From: Streptococcus sp. CSL10205-OR2
GTDB lineage: Bacteria; Bacillota; Bacilli; Lactobacillales; Streptococcaceae
NCBI RefSeq assembly: GCF_025660655.1
Contig: NZ_JAOTIN010000007.1
Location: 1-64,000 of the forward strand
Direction: 5' to 3'
Length of the DNA stretch: 64,000 nucleotides
Below are positions 7,269 to 16,674 of this stretch, in pieces. The translations under genes were made by a program, and so were the position numbers. Under the pieces are notes generated by a model. The model was not told where the DNA came from, searched no databases, and was given only the letters and a program-made list of their open reading frames with translations. Position 1 is the first letter of the stretch, and each line of letters opens with the position of its first letter.

Positions 7269-9434
7269 TTAGTTTAGCTTCATTGTTGAGCCATTCATGT
7301 GTTTCACACGTGAAGCAATTTCTTTATGACGACCATTAACCATTGGTCTTGCTTGCGGGTTACCTAGATAACCACAAGTACGTTTCACCACATCTACTGT
7401 TTTTGGATCGGTATTGCCACAACTTGGGCATTTGAAACCACGTTCTGTTGGTTCAAAATCACCTTCAAAACCGCATTCATAACAACGATCAATCGGTGTG
7501 TTAGTTCCTAAGTAACCAACACGATCATAAGCATAGTCCCAAACAGCTTCTAAAGCTTTAGGATTTTGTTGTAAAACAGGATACTCACAATAGTGGATGA
7601 AACCACCACTTGCACCAGTCTCTGGATAGATTTTTTCAAAATCTAATTTTTCAAATGGTGAAGGGTTTTTACGAACATCATAATGGAAGCTATTAGTATA
7701 GTATTCTTTGTCTGTAATATTTTCAACAATACCAAATTTTTCAGTATCTAGACGACAAAAACGGTCTGTCAAGCTTTCTGATGGTGTTGAGTAAACTGAG
7801 AAATGATAACCAAACTCATCTGACCAGTCTTCACAAAGGCTCTTCATTTGATGAATGATATCAATCGTAAAGTCTTTCGCTGCTGGATTCGTTTCCCACT
7901 CACCGCCATAAAAGACTGTTGCCACTTCATACAAACCAATATAACCTAGAGAAATGGTGGCACGACGATTCTTAAAGAGGTCATCGACATTACCGTCTTT
8001 AGGAAGACGTTTTCCAAAAGCACCATACTGATATAAAATAGGTGCATTTGCTGGTGTTGCTTCTTTAACGCGTTCTACACGATAAACAAGCGCATCTTTA
8101 GCAATTGACATGCGTTCGCTAAAGATATCCCAGAATTTTTCAATATCGCCTTGAGATTCTAGGGCAATACGAGGAAGGTTAACTGTAACAACACCAAGGT
8201 TCATACGACCAGATGTGACATCATTACCATTTTCATCTTGCCATCCTTGAAGGAAACTACGACATCCCATAGGAACTTTAAATGAACCTGTTAACTCAAC
8301 AATCTTATCATAAGATAACATATCTGGATACATGCGTTTTGTAGCACATTCAAGAGCTAATTGCTTAATGTCATAATTTGGTGACCCAGGATCCAGATTG
8401 AGACCACGTTTAACAGTGAAAATCAATTTAGGGAAGATTGCTGTACGTTGTTCTTTTCCAAGACCTTTAATACGAATATTTAAAATAGCTTTTTGGATTT
8501 CACGCTCAAACCAACCTTCACCTAAGCCAAAACCAAGTGAGGTGAATGGTGTTTGTCCATTAGAGGTGAAAAGTGTATTAATCTCATACTCAAGACTTTG
8601 CATAGCGTCATAAATGTCTTTAAGCGTTTTTTCACGCACATAGTCTTCGCGTTTATCTTCTGCTAACCATTTTTCGGCATCTTTCATATGCTTTTCATAG
8701 TTGAGTTTAGCGTAAGGTGCCAAAACTTCATCAATACGGTCTGCAGAACACCCACCATATTGGCTAGAAGCAACATTCGCAATGATTTGTGAGATTTGAG
8801 CGGTTGCTGTTTGAATCGATTTTGGGCTTTCAACATCAGCATTTCCAATTCTAAAACCTGTCTTTAACATGCCTTCAAAATCAATCAAGCAACAGTTGGT
8901 CATTGGTGTATAGGGGCTATAATCCAAATCATGAAAATGAATATCACCTTTTTGATGAGCATTTGCCACATGCGGTGGTAACATTTTAAGCCCAATGGAT
9001 TTCCCAACAATACCAGCGGTTAAATCGCGTTGGGTGTTAAAGACATTACTGTCTTTATTCGCGTTTTCATTAACCACACTTTGATCCTTGTTGATTAATT
9101 TATCAATCGTATAATTAATGTCTGTTGCTTTAGAGCGGTCAAAATCACGCTGTGTTCGGTAGTTGATATAAGCTTTTGCAATCGCATATTCGTTTGATTC
9201 TAACAGCTGGTGTTCCACAATGTTTTGAATTTCATAGATTTTGACGTCTTTATTAAAGCGTTCAAAAATTTCTGTCACAACATTCTCAGTAACTTCTTTT
9301 AGCTTTTCTTCTACGAATGGTGTTAGCGGCGTTACTTGATTGCTGGCTTTTAAGAGTGCTTGAAAAATCTTATCAGGTTCAAAAGTCACCTTTCTACCAT
9401 CACGCTTAATAACTGTAATGAGTGATTTGACCAT
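7269..9434 (-). CDS. nrdD: Anaerobic ribonucleoside-triphosphate reductase NrdD
   Basis: A 721-residue class III ribonucleotide reductase, which makes dNTPs from NTPs without oxygen using formate as reductant. Residues about 3-95 form the ATP-cone allosteric domain (VIKRDGRKVTFEPDKI). The catalytic barrel contains NCCLIDFEGML. Near the C-terminus a four-cysteine zinc site (CYECG...CPSCG) is followed by the glycyl-radical loop CGYLG, where the glycine is residue 688. The start ATG has AGAAGG upstream. It heads an operon with the small gene, oxidoreductase, GNAT and nrdG. No NrdR box was recognised upstream. Confidence 0.97.
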   Translation of the reverse strand: MVKSLITVIKRDGRKVTFEPDKIFQALLKASNQVTPLTPFVEEKLKEVTENVVTEIFERFNKDVKIYEIQNIVEHQLLESNEYAIAKAYINYRTQRDFDRSKATDINYTIDKLINKDQSVVNENANKDSNVFNTQRDLTAGIVGKSIGLKMLPPHVANAHQKGDIHFHDLDYSPYTPMTNCCLIDFEGMLKTGFRIGNADVESPKSIQTATAQISQIIANVASSQYGGCSADRIDEVLAPYAKLNYEKHMKDAEKWLAEDKREDYVREKTLKDIYDAMQSLEYEINTLFTSNGQTPFTSLGFGLGEGWFEREIQKAILNIRIKGLGKEQRTAIFPKLIFTVKRGLNLDPGSPNYDIKQLALECATKRMYPDMLSYDKIVELTGSFKVPMGCRSFLQGWQDENGNDVTSGRMNLGVVTVNLPRIALESQGDIEKFWDIFSERMSIAKDALVYRVERVKEATPANAPILYQYGAFGKRLPKDGNVDDLFKNRRATISLGYIGLYEVATVFYGGEWETNPAAKDFTIDIIHQMKSLCEDWSDEFGYHFSVYSTPSESLTDRFCRLDTEKFGIVENITDKEYYTNSFHYDVRKNPSPFEKLDFEKIYPETGASGGFIHYCEYPVLQQNPKALEAVWDYAYDRVGYLGTNTPIDRCYECGFEGDFEPTERGFKCPSCGNTDPKTVDVVKRTCGYLGNPQARPMVNGRHKEIASRVKHMNGSTMKLN

Positions 9435-9471
9435 TTCTTTACCTTCTTTTCTAAATGTTAATTCAAGAAGT

Positions 9472-9499
9472 ATTATATCATAAGCAAAATAAAAATCAA
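9472..9499 (-). promoter_or_regulatory. nrdD operon promoter
   Basis: On the minus strand TTGATT (9494-9499), a 16-bp spacer and TATAAT (9472-9477) lie about 40 bp before the nrdD start. Confidence 0.55.
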
Positions 9500-9511
9500 T
9501 ATTTTACCAAC

Positions 9512-9565
9512 AAAAAAATCAATATGTTGTGGCTTATTTTAAAAAACAACACAACATATTGATTT
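9512..9565 (-). terminator. Terminator after the GT-C-like membrane protein
   Basis: A perfect 16-bp stem (9516-9531 with 9550-9565) around an 18-nt loop begins directly after the stop codon at 9566 and ends in a run of T on the minus strand. It separates the membrane protein gene from the nrdD promoter. Confidence 0.8.
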
Positions 9566-11194
9566 CTAAGGGTTTAATTGATAAACGGTCAAATGGTCAA
9601 TATTATCAAAACTAATAGGCTGATAATGATTATCTAGAGTACTTTTTATCAATTGTGGTAGTTCTAAATTATTGTTTAAAACAAAGTATTTTGCCTTGTT
9701 TTGTAACAACTCATCTTCTAATCGCTTCTGATTTACTTCATCAGAAGTATTAATTAGAGGAAGTGATAAATGCGAGCTTGATTGCCTTTGACTGCCTTGA
9801 TAGATTGTTGCAACATTATCCCAAACATAGATGGACTCATCTTCTGAAGTATTAGTTGCAATGTAATTAGCAATCATTTCTCTTTCTTGATAAAGAGGAA
9901 TATCCATAAGATAGTGATAAATAGGTAGACCAAGGCCATAACCCATTATTAAGATGGGAACCAATAAGTGTTTTAGTATCAAAGTACTAAAACCTTTAAA
10001 GCCACTGTTTGTTGAGGCTTGTTGACGATGACGAGAACGCGCTATTTCTTCAACACTTACTTCATCAGGATGACGATTTAAAACGAGAATCGTTAAGATT
10101 AAGCCAAATGGAATCATTGGTAGCACATGATAAGTTTCAAAACTTTTTGTCAGAACAACTAAAATGAAATAAAGAACCAATGATAGAAAGAATACCCATT
10201 TAATAGCTTGATTTTTTGTTCCTTTTCTAAGTAGTAATGGAAATAATAAGACACCTAGTAAGACTCCTGAACCAAGAGAAAAAATGAAATAAAAACCAAA
10301 ACTATAAAGAAGAGCTTCAAGACTTGTGGTAAGAGAAACAATAGGATAAACAACGGTTTGTTGTAGATAAGGAACAACGACTTGCATATTAAAGGCTAAA
10401 AAACCTACGGTGTAAAAAACAAGAAGTAAACCAAATAGTAAACACAATAATTGGTAAAACCCTCTAGCAAAATACTTGTGAGCTAAATTATAACTACTTA
10501 AAACAATGAGGGCTACAAGTCCAAATAATAGGTTCCTAGAGTCAAATAAAATAGCAAAAGCACATAATACTCCATAAACAATAAAGCCTTCATCTTTAGT
10601 TTGTCCTTTAAAGTAATTTAATAAGAACCACATTGCCGGTAAGAAGAATAAAAAGGACAATTGTATTGGATAAAGTCCACCAAATCCAAGAGTAACGTTT
10701 AAAAGATAAAAAATTGACGTCACTGTAACAGCCAGTCCTTTTTTCTGACTGAGAGATAAAACAATTTTATAGAGATAAATACCTGAAATATAAAAGGATG
10801 CAATTTGAACAATTAATAGCCATAACTCACTACCCAACAGATAACTTAAAGAAATGGTGAGATAGTATAAAAATCCGCCAGTTGCAAAAAGATCTGTGTA
10901 GGGGAGTTGCCCTTGTGTTATCATAAAACCAGTATAAAGATTTTGAGATTGAAAGCCATTGGCAAAATCTGAAAAAAAAGGAATAACCACACTAAACAAA
11001 GAAATAATCAAACTAAAAACCAACAAATAAAAATGATGAAAAAACGGCACTTTCACATTAGTTTTTTTCATCTTTGGCTGTTTAGTTGGTCTTTTTTTTG
11101 CTCTTCTACTAAGACGAGGTTCTTGCGTTATTTCCTCTTTGTAAGATACGCCAGACAATTCCTCGTTATAACTCTCTAATGGGGTAGATGACAT
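9566..11194 (-). CDS. Polytopic membrane protein, GT-C glycosyltransferase-like
   Basis: About 542 residues: a Lys/Arg-rich cytoplasmic N-terminus (RRAKKRPTKQPK), then roughly ten or more hydrophobic spans, and a soluble C-terminal part of about 130 residues. The first external loop, QGQLPYTDLFATGGFLYYL, resembles the catalytic loop of PMT/ArnT-type (GT-C) enzymes with an Asp after PY. The late IYVWDNVATIYQ segment also recalls those proteins. Transfer of a lipid-linked sugar at the outer face is therefore a reasonable guess, not shown. I chose the ATG at 11194: the promoter -10 element lies only 13-18 bp upstream of the alternative ATG at 11221, which would be close to the transcript's 5' end. 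Confidence 0.75.
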   Translation of the reverse strand: MSSTPLESYNEELSGVSYKEEITQEPRLSRRAKKRPTKQPKMKKTNVKVPFFHHFYLLVFSLIISLFSVVIPFFSDFANGFQSQNLYTGFMITQGQLPYTDLFATGGFLYYLTISLSYLLGSELWLLIVQIASFYISGIYLYKIVLSLSQKKGLAVTVTSIFYLLNVTLGFGGLYPIQLSFLFFLPAMWFLLNYFKGQTKDEGFIVYGVLCAFAILFDSRNLLFGLVALIVLSSYNLAHKYFARGFYQLLCLLFGLLLVFYTVGFLAFNMQVVVPYLQQTVVYPIVSLTTSLEALLYSFGFYFIFSLGSGVLLGVLLFPLLLRKGTKNQAIKWVFFLSLVLYFILVVLTKSFETYHVLPMIPFGLILTILVLNRHPDEVSVEEIARSRHRQQASTNSGFKGFSTLILKHLLVPILIMGYGLGLPIYHYLMDIPLYQEREMIANYIATNTSEDESIYVWDNVATIYQGSQRQSSSHLSLPLINTSDEVNQKRLEDELLQNKAKYFVLNNNLELPQLIKSTLDNHYQPISFDNIDHLTVYQLNP

Positions 11195-11233
11195 TTGATG
11201 TACTCTTTCCTTCCTGAACATTCTTATTACTTA

Positions 11234-11261
11234 AGTATAGCAAAAACTTTTGATTAGTCAA
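11234..11261 (-). promoter_or_regulatory. Promoter of the GT-C-like membrane protein gene
   Basis: On the minus strand TTGACT (11256-11261), a 16-bp spacer and TATACT (11234-11239) form a near-consensus promoter. Its position supports the downstream start at 11194. Confidence 0.65.
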
Positions 11262-11276
11262 TTTCTTATTGCTATT

Positions 11277-11312
11277 AAAAAAGCATTTCGAGATATCTCA
11301 AAATGCTTTTTT
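11277..11312 (-). terminator. Terminator of the ireB-ruvX-DUF1292 operon
   Basis: AAAAAAGCATTT (11277-11288) pairs with AAATGCTTTTTT (11301-11312) around a palindromic GAGATATCTC core with one mismatch. It follows the stop codon at 11332. Confidence 0.75.
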
Positions 11313-11331
11313 ATAACAGTATAGCAGTTTA

Positions 11332-11631
11332 TTATTCTTCCATGAAAGTATTAAAGACTTCTTCAATCATATCCCATTCTGCTTCAGAATCAGCTGGAAT
11401 TGGTTCTAGTTCCCCTTCTGTGCCGTCTTCATTTTCAGTGAAGGCATAGGCTTGTATTTCAACTTCACCGTCTTCATCTTCTTCTGCACCGGCAGGAACT
11501 AATAAGACATAATTTTTACCGAATTCTTCAGTACCATCGATGGTTAGAAGAATTTCAAACAAAGTTTCATTACCTTGTTCATCAACTAATGTAATCACAT
11601 CATGTTCTTGGTGGTTATGTGTTTCTGTCAT
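11332..11631 (-). CDS. DUF1292 (YrzB-like) protein
   Basis: A 99-residue, very acidic protein with the DUF1292 pattern ([21 protein letters not shown], then YVLLVPAG and a Glu/Asp-rich tail). Bacillus YrzB is the reference member, and its biochemical function is not established. The gene follows ruvX by 25 bp in the conserved Firmicutes trio ireB-ruvX-DUF1292, so it is cotranscribed, and it ends at a hairpin terminator. The protein has no signal peptide or membrane span. Confidence 0.88.
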   Translation of the reverse strand: MTETHNHQEHDVITLVDEQGNETLFEILLTIDGTEEFGKNYVLLVPAGAEEDEDGEVEIQAYAFTENEDGTEGELEPIPADSEAEWDMIEEVFNTFMEE

Positions 11632-11656
11632 GTTTTTCCCCTTTAATATGGATTAA

Positions 11657-12076
11657 TCAATAGATACGATCTAAATAATTTTGCAAAATTAGCTGGGCAG
11701 CCAATTTATCAATAACTTTTTTACGTTTGTTTCTACTTATATCTCCCTGTTCGACAAGCATTCTTTCTGCTTCTACTGTTGATAAGCGCTCATCTTGATA
11801 GATGATAGGTAAACCAAACAGCTCCTCAAGATGCTTCCCATAAGATTGACTAGCTTCCACTCGAGGGCCACTAGTATTGTTCATGTTTTTAGGAAGACCA
11901 ATCACAAATTTTTCTACGTGGTATTCTTTCACCAATTCACTCAAACGATCAAAACCAAACTCTTCTTTTTCTTCATTGATTTTAATGATTTCTAAACCCT
12001 GAGCAGTAAAACCAAGTGGATCACTAATAGCCACACCAACTGTTTTAGATCCAACATCTAATCCCATTATTCTCAT
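11657..12076 (-). CDS. ruvX: Holliday junction resolvase-like RuvX (YqgF)
   Basis: A 139-residue RNase H-fold nuclease of the YqgF/RuvX family. The first catalytic aspartate is in [16 protein letters not shown] near the N-terminus, and the second acidic motif is [12 protein letters not shown] near residue 95-106. E. coli YqgF takes part in 16S rRNA 5'-end processing and related proteins can cut Holliday junctions, so either role is possible. Its start overlaps the ireB stop by 4 bp (ATGA), which indicates translational coupling in the operon. Confidence 0.93.
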   Translation of the reverse strand: MRIMGLDVGSKTVGVAISDPLGFTAQGLEIIKINEEKEEFGFDRLSELVKEYHVEKFVIGLPKNMNNTSGPRVEASQSYGKHLEELFGLPIIYQDERLSTVEAERMLVEQGDISRNKRKKVIDKLAAQLILQNYLDRIY

Positions 12077-12342
12077 TTGATTTCAATACCATTTCCTTTG
12101 AGATAATAACGAACCAATTCTTCTGCAATCTCATCTCTTTCGTACTTACGAATTTGATTTCTAGCATTATTATAACGAGGAATATAAGCAGGGTCACCAC
12201 TTAATACGTACCCAACAATTTGATTGATGGGATTGTAGCCTTTTTCCTCAAGAGAACGATAAACCGATGTTAATGTTTCGCTAATCTCTTTCTTACTGCT
12301 GTCATCCAAATTAAAGCGAACAGTTTCGTCTGTAAAGCCCAT
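12073..12342 (-). CDS. ireB: IreB family regulatory phosphoprotein
   Basis: An 89-residue protein of the former DUF965 family. The N-terminus [10 protein letters not shown] keeps Thr4 and Thr7, the two residues phosphorylated by the PASTA kinase IreK in Enterococcus faecalis, where IreB tunes cephalosporin resistance. The start is the ATG at 12342: AGAAGG lies 7 bp upstream, whereas the in-frame GTG at 12348 abuts that site. The rest ([25 protein letters not shown]) is the family signature. It heads the operon with ruvX and the DUF1292 gene. By analogy, control by a streptococcal StkP-type kinase is likely. Confidence 0.93.
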   Translation of the reverse strand: MGFTDETVRFNLDDSSKKEISETLTSVYRSLEEKGYNPINQIVGYVLSGDPAYIPRYNNARNQIRKYERDEIAEELVRYYLKGNGIEIK

Positions 12343-12490
12343 GCTCACACCTTCTTTCGTTATTAAGTATTACATTTTATTATACTATATTAAAGCATTT
12401 TAAACAAGAATAAAACACTGATTGAATGCTTGCTGATGCGATAATATTTTTTTCTAAAGTAATCTTTTAAAAGAGTTTCCATAGTATTAA

Positions 12491-12522
12491 CAAAACCTGT
12501 CTTTTAAAAAAGACAGGTTTTG
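12491..12522 (-). terminator. Inverted repeat after spx
   Basis: A perfect 15-bp inverted repeat CAAAACCTGTCTTTT / AAAAGACAGGTTTTG with a 2-nt centre lies 28 bp after the spx stop. The following bases are not T-rich, so termination would depend on the T run inside the stem. Confidence 0.55.
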
Positions 12523-12550
12523 AAGATATGTATTCTTATAATAACATTAT

Positions 12551-12949
12551 TTATAGAGCCGCTCGTAAGCGTGCCTGCTCATTTTCGATATTACGAATAG
12601 AGCGAGGAAGAAAAGCTCTAATATCGTCTTCTTTATAACCAACTTGAAGACGTTTATCATCAATCAAGATAGGACTTTTTAGTATTCTTGGATTGGCTTG
12701 AATCACTTTAATCACCTCATTGATACTCAAGTCATCAATATTAAAATTGAGGGCTTTGGCATATCTATTTTTAGCGGAGATAATACTTTCAACACCATCT
12801 TCAGTTTTTGATAGAATTGCTAAAATTTCTTCTTTAGTTAAAGGCTCTTTCCCTAAATTTTGCTCTTTATAGGGTAATTTGTGGGCATTTAGCCACGTTT
12901 TTGCCTTTTTACAACTTGTACAACTTGAAATCGTATAAATTTTGATCAT
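12551..12949 (-). CDS. spxA: Spx-family transcriptional regulator
   Basis: A 132-residue ArsC-fold protein that binds the RNA polymerase alpha C-terminal domain and redirects transcription during thiol and oxidative stress. The redox switch CxxC is at Cys10 and Cys13 (ISSCTSCKKAK). The central RNRYAKALNF-like segment and the LKSPILIDDKRLQVGY block near residues 89-104 are typical of Spx and not of arsenate reductases. Streptococci carry two paralogues, SpxA1 and SpxA2. Its place next to recA fits the one usually called SpxA1, but I cannot prove which this is. It is a single gene between cinA-recA and ireB. Confidence 0.93.
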   Translation of the reverse strand: MIKIYTISSCTSCKKAKTWLNAHKLPYKEQNLGKEPLTKEEILAILSKTEDGVESIISAKNRYAKALNFNIDDLSINEVIKVIQANPRILKSPILIDDKRLQVGYKEDDIRAFLPRSIRNIENEQARLRAAL

Positions 12950-13029
12950 GTCTATTCTCGCTTTCTACCACATGATACTAACATTGTATCACAAAAGACT
13001 CTATTTGAAAGTCGGTCTTTAGACTGATT

Positions 13030-14166
13030 TTATTCTTCTATCTCAATACTATCAAACTCTAAGGCAATATCTTCGTTTACTTCTTCTTTACTTTCTGATA
13101 CTTGCTCTTTAGGGGTATCATCTTCGATTAAACCAAATTTAATACGTACTTTACGATCAATTTCATCAAACACTTCTGGATTATCAGCAAGATATTTCTT
13201 AGCATTTTCTGATCCTTGACCAATTTTAACACCTTCGTAAGAATACCAAGCACCAGCTTTTTGGATGATGTCAAGTTCACTAGCGATTTTAACCAACTCA
13301 CCAGTTCGTGAAATGCCTTCACCATACATGATTTCAACAAGAGCCACTTGAAATGGTGGTGCCACTTTGTTTTTAACCACTTTGATTTTAGTTTCCTTAC
13401 CAATATTACTATCTTTTTGCTCTCCAGAACCTTTAATTTGTGTGTTTCCTCTCACATCTAAACGAATAGAAGAATAAAATTTAAGAGCACGACCACCAGG
13501 AGTTGTTTCAGGATTACCAAACATAACACCTACTTTTTCACGTAATTGGTTGATGAAGATAGCAATCGTTTTTGTTTTATTGATTGATGCTGATAATTTT
13601 CTCATGGCTTGACTCATCATACGAGCTTGTAAACCAACATGACTATCACCAATATCTCCATCAATTTCTGCACGTGGAACTAATGCTGCAACCGAGTCGA
13701 TAACAACGACATCAACGGCTCCTGAATCAATCAATTTTCCAGCAATTTCTAGTCCTTGTTCACCAGAATCTGGTTGTGACAAAAGAAGTTCGTCAATATT
13801 TACGCCTAAGGCTTGGGCGTATGCTGGATCAAGAGCATGCTCAGCATCAATAAAGGCTGCAATCCCACCATCTTTTTGCGCTTGAGCAACAGCATGTAGA
13901 GCAACAGTTGTTTTCCCTGAACTTTCTGGTCCAAAAATTTCTACAATTCTGCCTTTAGGATAACCACCAACACCAAGAGCAATATCTAGTGCTAAACTTC
14001 CTGAGCTCATAATTTGAACTTTTTGCTCAGCACGTTCGCCAAGGCGCATTACTGCTCCTTTACCAAAATCTTTTTCAATATCTTTTAGGGCATTGTTAAG
14101 CGCTTTTTGTCTTTCATCACCAAATTTTTTAGTAATTTCTTCTGTTTTCTTTGATTTTTTTGCCAT
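13030..14166 (-). CDS. recA: Recombinase RecA
   Basis: A 378-residue RecA that forms the nucleoprotein filament for homologous strand exchange and, in streptococci, for natural transformation. Walker A is [11 protein letters not shown], with further hallmarks IDAEHALDP, the Walker B strand [15 protein letters not shown], the FINQLREK loop and the [11 protein letters not shown] loop. The C-terminal tail is strongly acidic, as usual. It starts 43 bp after the cinA stop and is probably cotranscribed with cinA, which has a competence-type cin box upstream. A separate SOS operator was not seen, in line with the lack of LexA in most streptococci. Confidence 0.98.
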   Translation of the reverse strand: MAKKSKKTEEITKKFGDERQKALNNALKDIEKDFGKGAVMRLGERAEQKVQIMSSGSLALDIALGVGGYPKGRIVEIFGPESSGKTTVALHAVAQAQKDGGIAAFIDAEHALDPAYAQALGVNIDELLLSQPDSGEQGLEIAGKLIDSGAVDVVVIDSVAALVPRAEIDGDIGDSHVGLQARMMSQAMRKLSASINKTKTIAIFINQLREKVGVMFGNPETTPGGRALKFYSSIRLDVRGNTQIKGSGEQKDSNIGKETKIKVVKNKVAPPFQVALVEIMYGEGISRTGELVKIASELDIIQKAGAWYSYEGVKIGQGSENAKKYLADNPEVFDEIDRKVRIKFGLIEDDTPKEQVSESKEEVNEDIALEFDSIEIEE

Positions 14167-14208
14167 TGATTTCTCCTATTTTCTATACTTGTTCTATTAT
14201 ACTAAACT

Positions 14209-15450
14209 TTAGTGCTTTAATAAAGCTTGACGCACAATATTAAAAGCATGCATGGTTGCAATATGACGAATATCTGAGCGACTGCGCCCTCCTATCATTA
14301 TTTTTTGAGAAAAGACGGAATCCTTAGTTGCTAAACCGATAAAGACGGTACCTACAGGTTGACCTTCCAAAGTATCTGGGCCAGCAACGCCTGTTAGTGA
14401 AACAGCAAAATCTGAATGGGTGAGACGTCGACTATTTTCTGCCATTTTTTCTGCTGTGAAAGCACTGACAACACCATTTTTCTTTAGTTCATCTAAGGGA
14501 ATACCTAACATCCGTGATTTTTCTTCAAGGCTATAAGTAACAAAACCGCCTTTAAAAACAAAGGAACTACCAGAAAAGTCTGCAAGTTGCGATTGAAATA
14601 AACCGGCTGTCAAACTCTCAGCAGCAGTGATGGTCTTATTTTTTTGTCGAAGCATCTCAAAAACAACTTCTGCTAAAGAATTGTCATCTCCATAACCATA
14701 ATGATAGTTTTTGAGAGTTGAGGTGCTTAAAATCTTATGTTCCAACTTATCCAATTTCTTGTTAGCCTCATCTTCACTTTTTGCCTTTGTCGATAGCCGT
14801 AAGGTCACCTCCCCAACTTTTGCATAAGGTGCTATTGTTGGATCAGTTTGGTGTGTAATAATATCAGCCAGCTCGGTTACTAAACGACTCTCACCAATAC
14901 CAAAAAATCTCAAAACACGAGAATAAAGTTTGGTATCACTTTTTAATAGAGGCAATAAAAACTGATTAACCATTGGTTTTAATTCGCTAGGAGGTCCTGG
15001 TAAAACAACATAGGTGATGCCATCAACCTCAACCATACTTCCTACTGCTAAACCTGTCGGATTTTGAATCGCTTTAGCACCAATAATCATTTGTGCTTGA
15101 CGATCATTGTTGGCGGTTCTTGAAGCAGTTGGTCTAGTGGCAAAAAAAGCATCCAGTTTAGCCATCGCTTCTTGATTGACAATTAAAGATTTTTTCAAAA
15201 ATTTAGCTAGAACTTGCTTGGTCAAGTCATCTTCTGTTGGTCCTAGACCACCACATAAAACAATTAAATCGCTACGTTTTTTGGCGATAGATAAAACCGA
15301 TAATAACCGCTCTTCATTATCCCCAACAGCTGTTTGAAAATAAACGTCAATGCCATTTTCAGCAAATTTTTCCGATAAAAATTGGGCATTGGTATTAACA
15401 ATCTGCCCAGTTAGAATTTCTGTACCAACAGCAATAATTTCAGCTTTCAT
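14209..15450 (-). CDS. cinA: Competence/damage-inducible protein CinA
   Basis: A 413-residue two-domain protein. The N-terminal MoCF-type domain ([31 protein letters not shown]) belongs to the COG1058 ADP-ribose/NMN-processing family, and the C-terminal CinA domain ([19 protein letters not shown]) resembles PncC nicotinamide-nucleotide deamidases. In pneumococcus CinA recruits RecA to the membrane during competence. I chose the ATG at 15450 because GTGAGG lies 9 bp upstream; an in-frame GTG at 15465 is part of that binding site. The gene is directly upstream of recA, and a cin box lies 20 bp before the start. Confidence 0.95.
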   Translation of the reverse strand: MKAEIIAVGTEILTGQIVNTNAQFLSEKFAENGIDVYFQTAVGDNEERLLSVLSIAKKRSDLIVLCGGLGPTEDDLTKQVLAKFLKKSLIVNQEAMAKLDAFFATRPTASRTANNDRQAQMIIGAKAIQNPTGLAVGSMVEVDGITYVVLPGPPSELKPMVNQFLLPLLKSDTKLYSRVLRFFGIGESRLVTELADIITHQTDPTIAPYAKVGEVTLRLSTKAKSEDEANKKLDKLEHKILSTSTLKNYHYGYGDDNSLAEVVFEMLRQKNKTITAAESLTAGLFQSQLADFSGSSFVFKGGFVTYSLEEKSRMLGIPLDELKKNGVVSAFTAEKMAENSRRLTHSDFAVSLTGVAGPDTLEGQPVGTVFIGLATKDSVFSQKIMIGGRSRSDIRHIATMHAFNIVRQALLKH

Positions 15451-15470
15451 GACGAGTTGCCTCACTCTCT

Positions 15471-15478
15471 TATTCGTA
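15471..15478 (-). promoter_or_regulatory. cin box (ComX/SigX promoter element) for cinA-recA
   Basis: On the minus strand TACGAATA, the invariant core recognised by the streptococcal competence sigma factor, lies 20 bp upstream of the cinA start and follows a T/A-rich stretch. This is the promoter class named after cinA. The spacing leaves a very short leader. Confidence 0.75.
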
Positions 15479-15492
15479 AACTATTATGGTTT

Positions 15493-16059
15493 TTACAACG
15501 TATGATTAGGATTAAAAGAACACTCCACTTCATGGTCATTGACAAGACCAGCTGCCTGCATGAAAGAATAAATCATGGTAGGTCCTATATATTTGAAGCC
15601 TCGTTTTTTCAATTCTTTAGCAATTTGTTCTGATAGAACTGTTTGACTAGGAGCGTCCTTATAATGATTAATTTTATTGTTGATGGGGTGATGGTTGACA
15701 AAAGACCAAATATAGTTGTCAAAAGAACCAAATTCTTTTTGAATCTGTAAAAATTGTTGAGCGTTATTTCTTGTCGCAAAGAGCTTTCCGCGATGTCTGA
15801 TAATTGTTTCATCAGATAATAAGACCTCAAGCTCTTTATCAGTCATAGCGGCTACTTTAGCAATATCATATTGTTTAAAAACGTGATTGAAGGCTTGTCT
15901 TTTGTGTAAGACGGTTAACCATGACACGCCAGATTGATAACTTTCTAGACAAAATAATTCAAAAAGGGCTTGTTCATCATGTAATGGTCGTCCCCACTCG
16001 GTATCATGGTACATCCTGTCTAAATCATCTTGTTTTTTTACCCAACCACAACGTTTCAT
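15493..16059 (-). CDS. tag: DNA-3-methyladenine glycosylase I (Tag)
   Basis: A 188-residue base-excision enzyme that removes 3-methyladenine. The N-terminus KRCGWVKKQDD...YHDTEWGRP supplies Cys4 and a nearby His of the zinc snap, and the C-terminus NDHEVECSF supplies the other ligands. YQSGVSWLTVLHKRQAF and YIGPTMIYSFMQAAGLVNDH are family signatures. The ATG at 16059 has AGGAG 6 bp upstream; an ATG at 16065 sits directly against that site. It lies 9 bp after ruvA, in the mutL-ruvA-tag repair cluster. Confidence 0.95.
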   Translation of the reverse strand: MKRCGWVKKQDDLDRMYHDTEWGRPLHDEQALFELFCLESYQSGVSWLTVLHKRQAFNHVFKQYDIAKVAAMTDKELEVLLSDETIIRHRGKLFATRNNAQQFLQIQKEFGSFDNYIWSFVNHHPINNKINHYKDAPSQTVLSEQIAKELKKRGFKYIGPTMIYSFMQAAGLVNDHEVECSFNPNHTL

Positions 16060-16068
16060 AGTCATCTC

Positions 16069-16662
16069 CTATTTAATCAGCATTTTAAGTGACGCTTTAA
16101 TATAGTCTTGTGTCGACTCACTTGTTCCTTCAAAGAAGGCACGAATTTTTTTCAATTCACTAGCTTTATAACCAAGAGCATTAAGGGCTTCCATTGCTTC
16201 ATCTAAAGCATGGTTAGTAGTTGTTCCTTTTGTATCTCTTTTTTCCTTGTTAGTTGTTGTGTTATCAACAAATTTACCTGCTAAATCAAGAATCATTTGT
16301 TGGGCTGTTTTTTTACCAATTTTAGGGAATTTCATCAGATAAGTAATATCTTTGTTGTCAATGGCTGCGACTAACCCTTCATTATCATCTGCTGCAATGA
16401 TGGCTAAGGCAGACGTTGGTCCAATCCCTGTCACTGAAATAAGATTTAAGAAAATCGTTTTTTCTTCTTCACTGTGAAAGCCATAAAGGAGCTGAGCATC
16501 TTCTCGAACAACTTGGTAGAGATAAATTTTTATCGTCTGATTAACCTGATTTGAAAAGCTGTAAGGATTTGCCACATGAATGATGTAGCCAATACCTGAT
16601 ACTTCAACCACAATGTATTTAGCGGTTATTTTTGAAAGGGTTCCTTTGATATATTCGTACAT
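16069..16662 (-). CDS. ruvA: Holliday junction branch-migration protein RuvA
   Basis: A 197-residue DNA-binding subunit of the RuvAB motor. The N-terminal OB-fold ([12 protein letters not shown]) is followed by helix-hairpin-helix motifs ([14 protein letters not shown] and [19 protein letters not shown]) and the C-terminal RuvB-contacting domain ([19 protein letters not shown]). The length is normal. It starts 12 bp after the mutL stop and ends 9 bp before tag, so mutL, ruvA and tag are one transcription unit. ruvB is not in the window, which is usual for streptococci. Confidence 0.97.
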   Translation of the reverse strand: MYEYIKGTLSKITAKYIVVEVSGIGYIIHVANPYSFSNQVNQTIKIYLYQVVREDAQLLYGFHSEEEKTIFLNLISVTGIGPTSALAIIAADDNEGLVAAIDNKDITYLMKFPKIGKKTAQQMILDLAGKFVDNTTTNKEKRDTKGTTTNHALDEAMEALNALGYKASELKKIRAFFEGTSESTQDYIKASLKMLIK

Positions 16663-16674
16663 TATTTCTCTCTT

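Noticed and set aside
9435..9565. NrdR box before nrdD
   Set aside because: No pair of ACAC-ATAT-GTGT-like boxes could be found; the visible inverted repeat is the neighbour's terminator.
12592..12599. Third TACGAATA
   Set aside because: It is inside the spx coding sequence and points into it on the opposite strand; a chance match.
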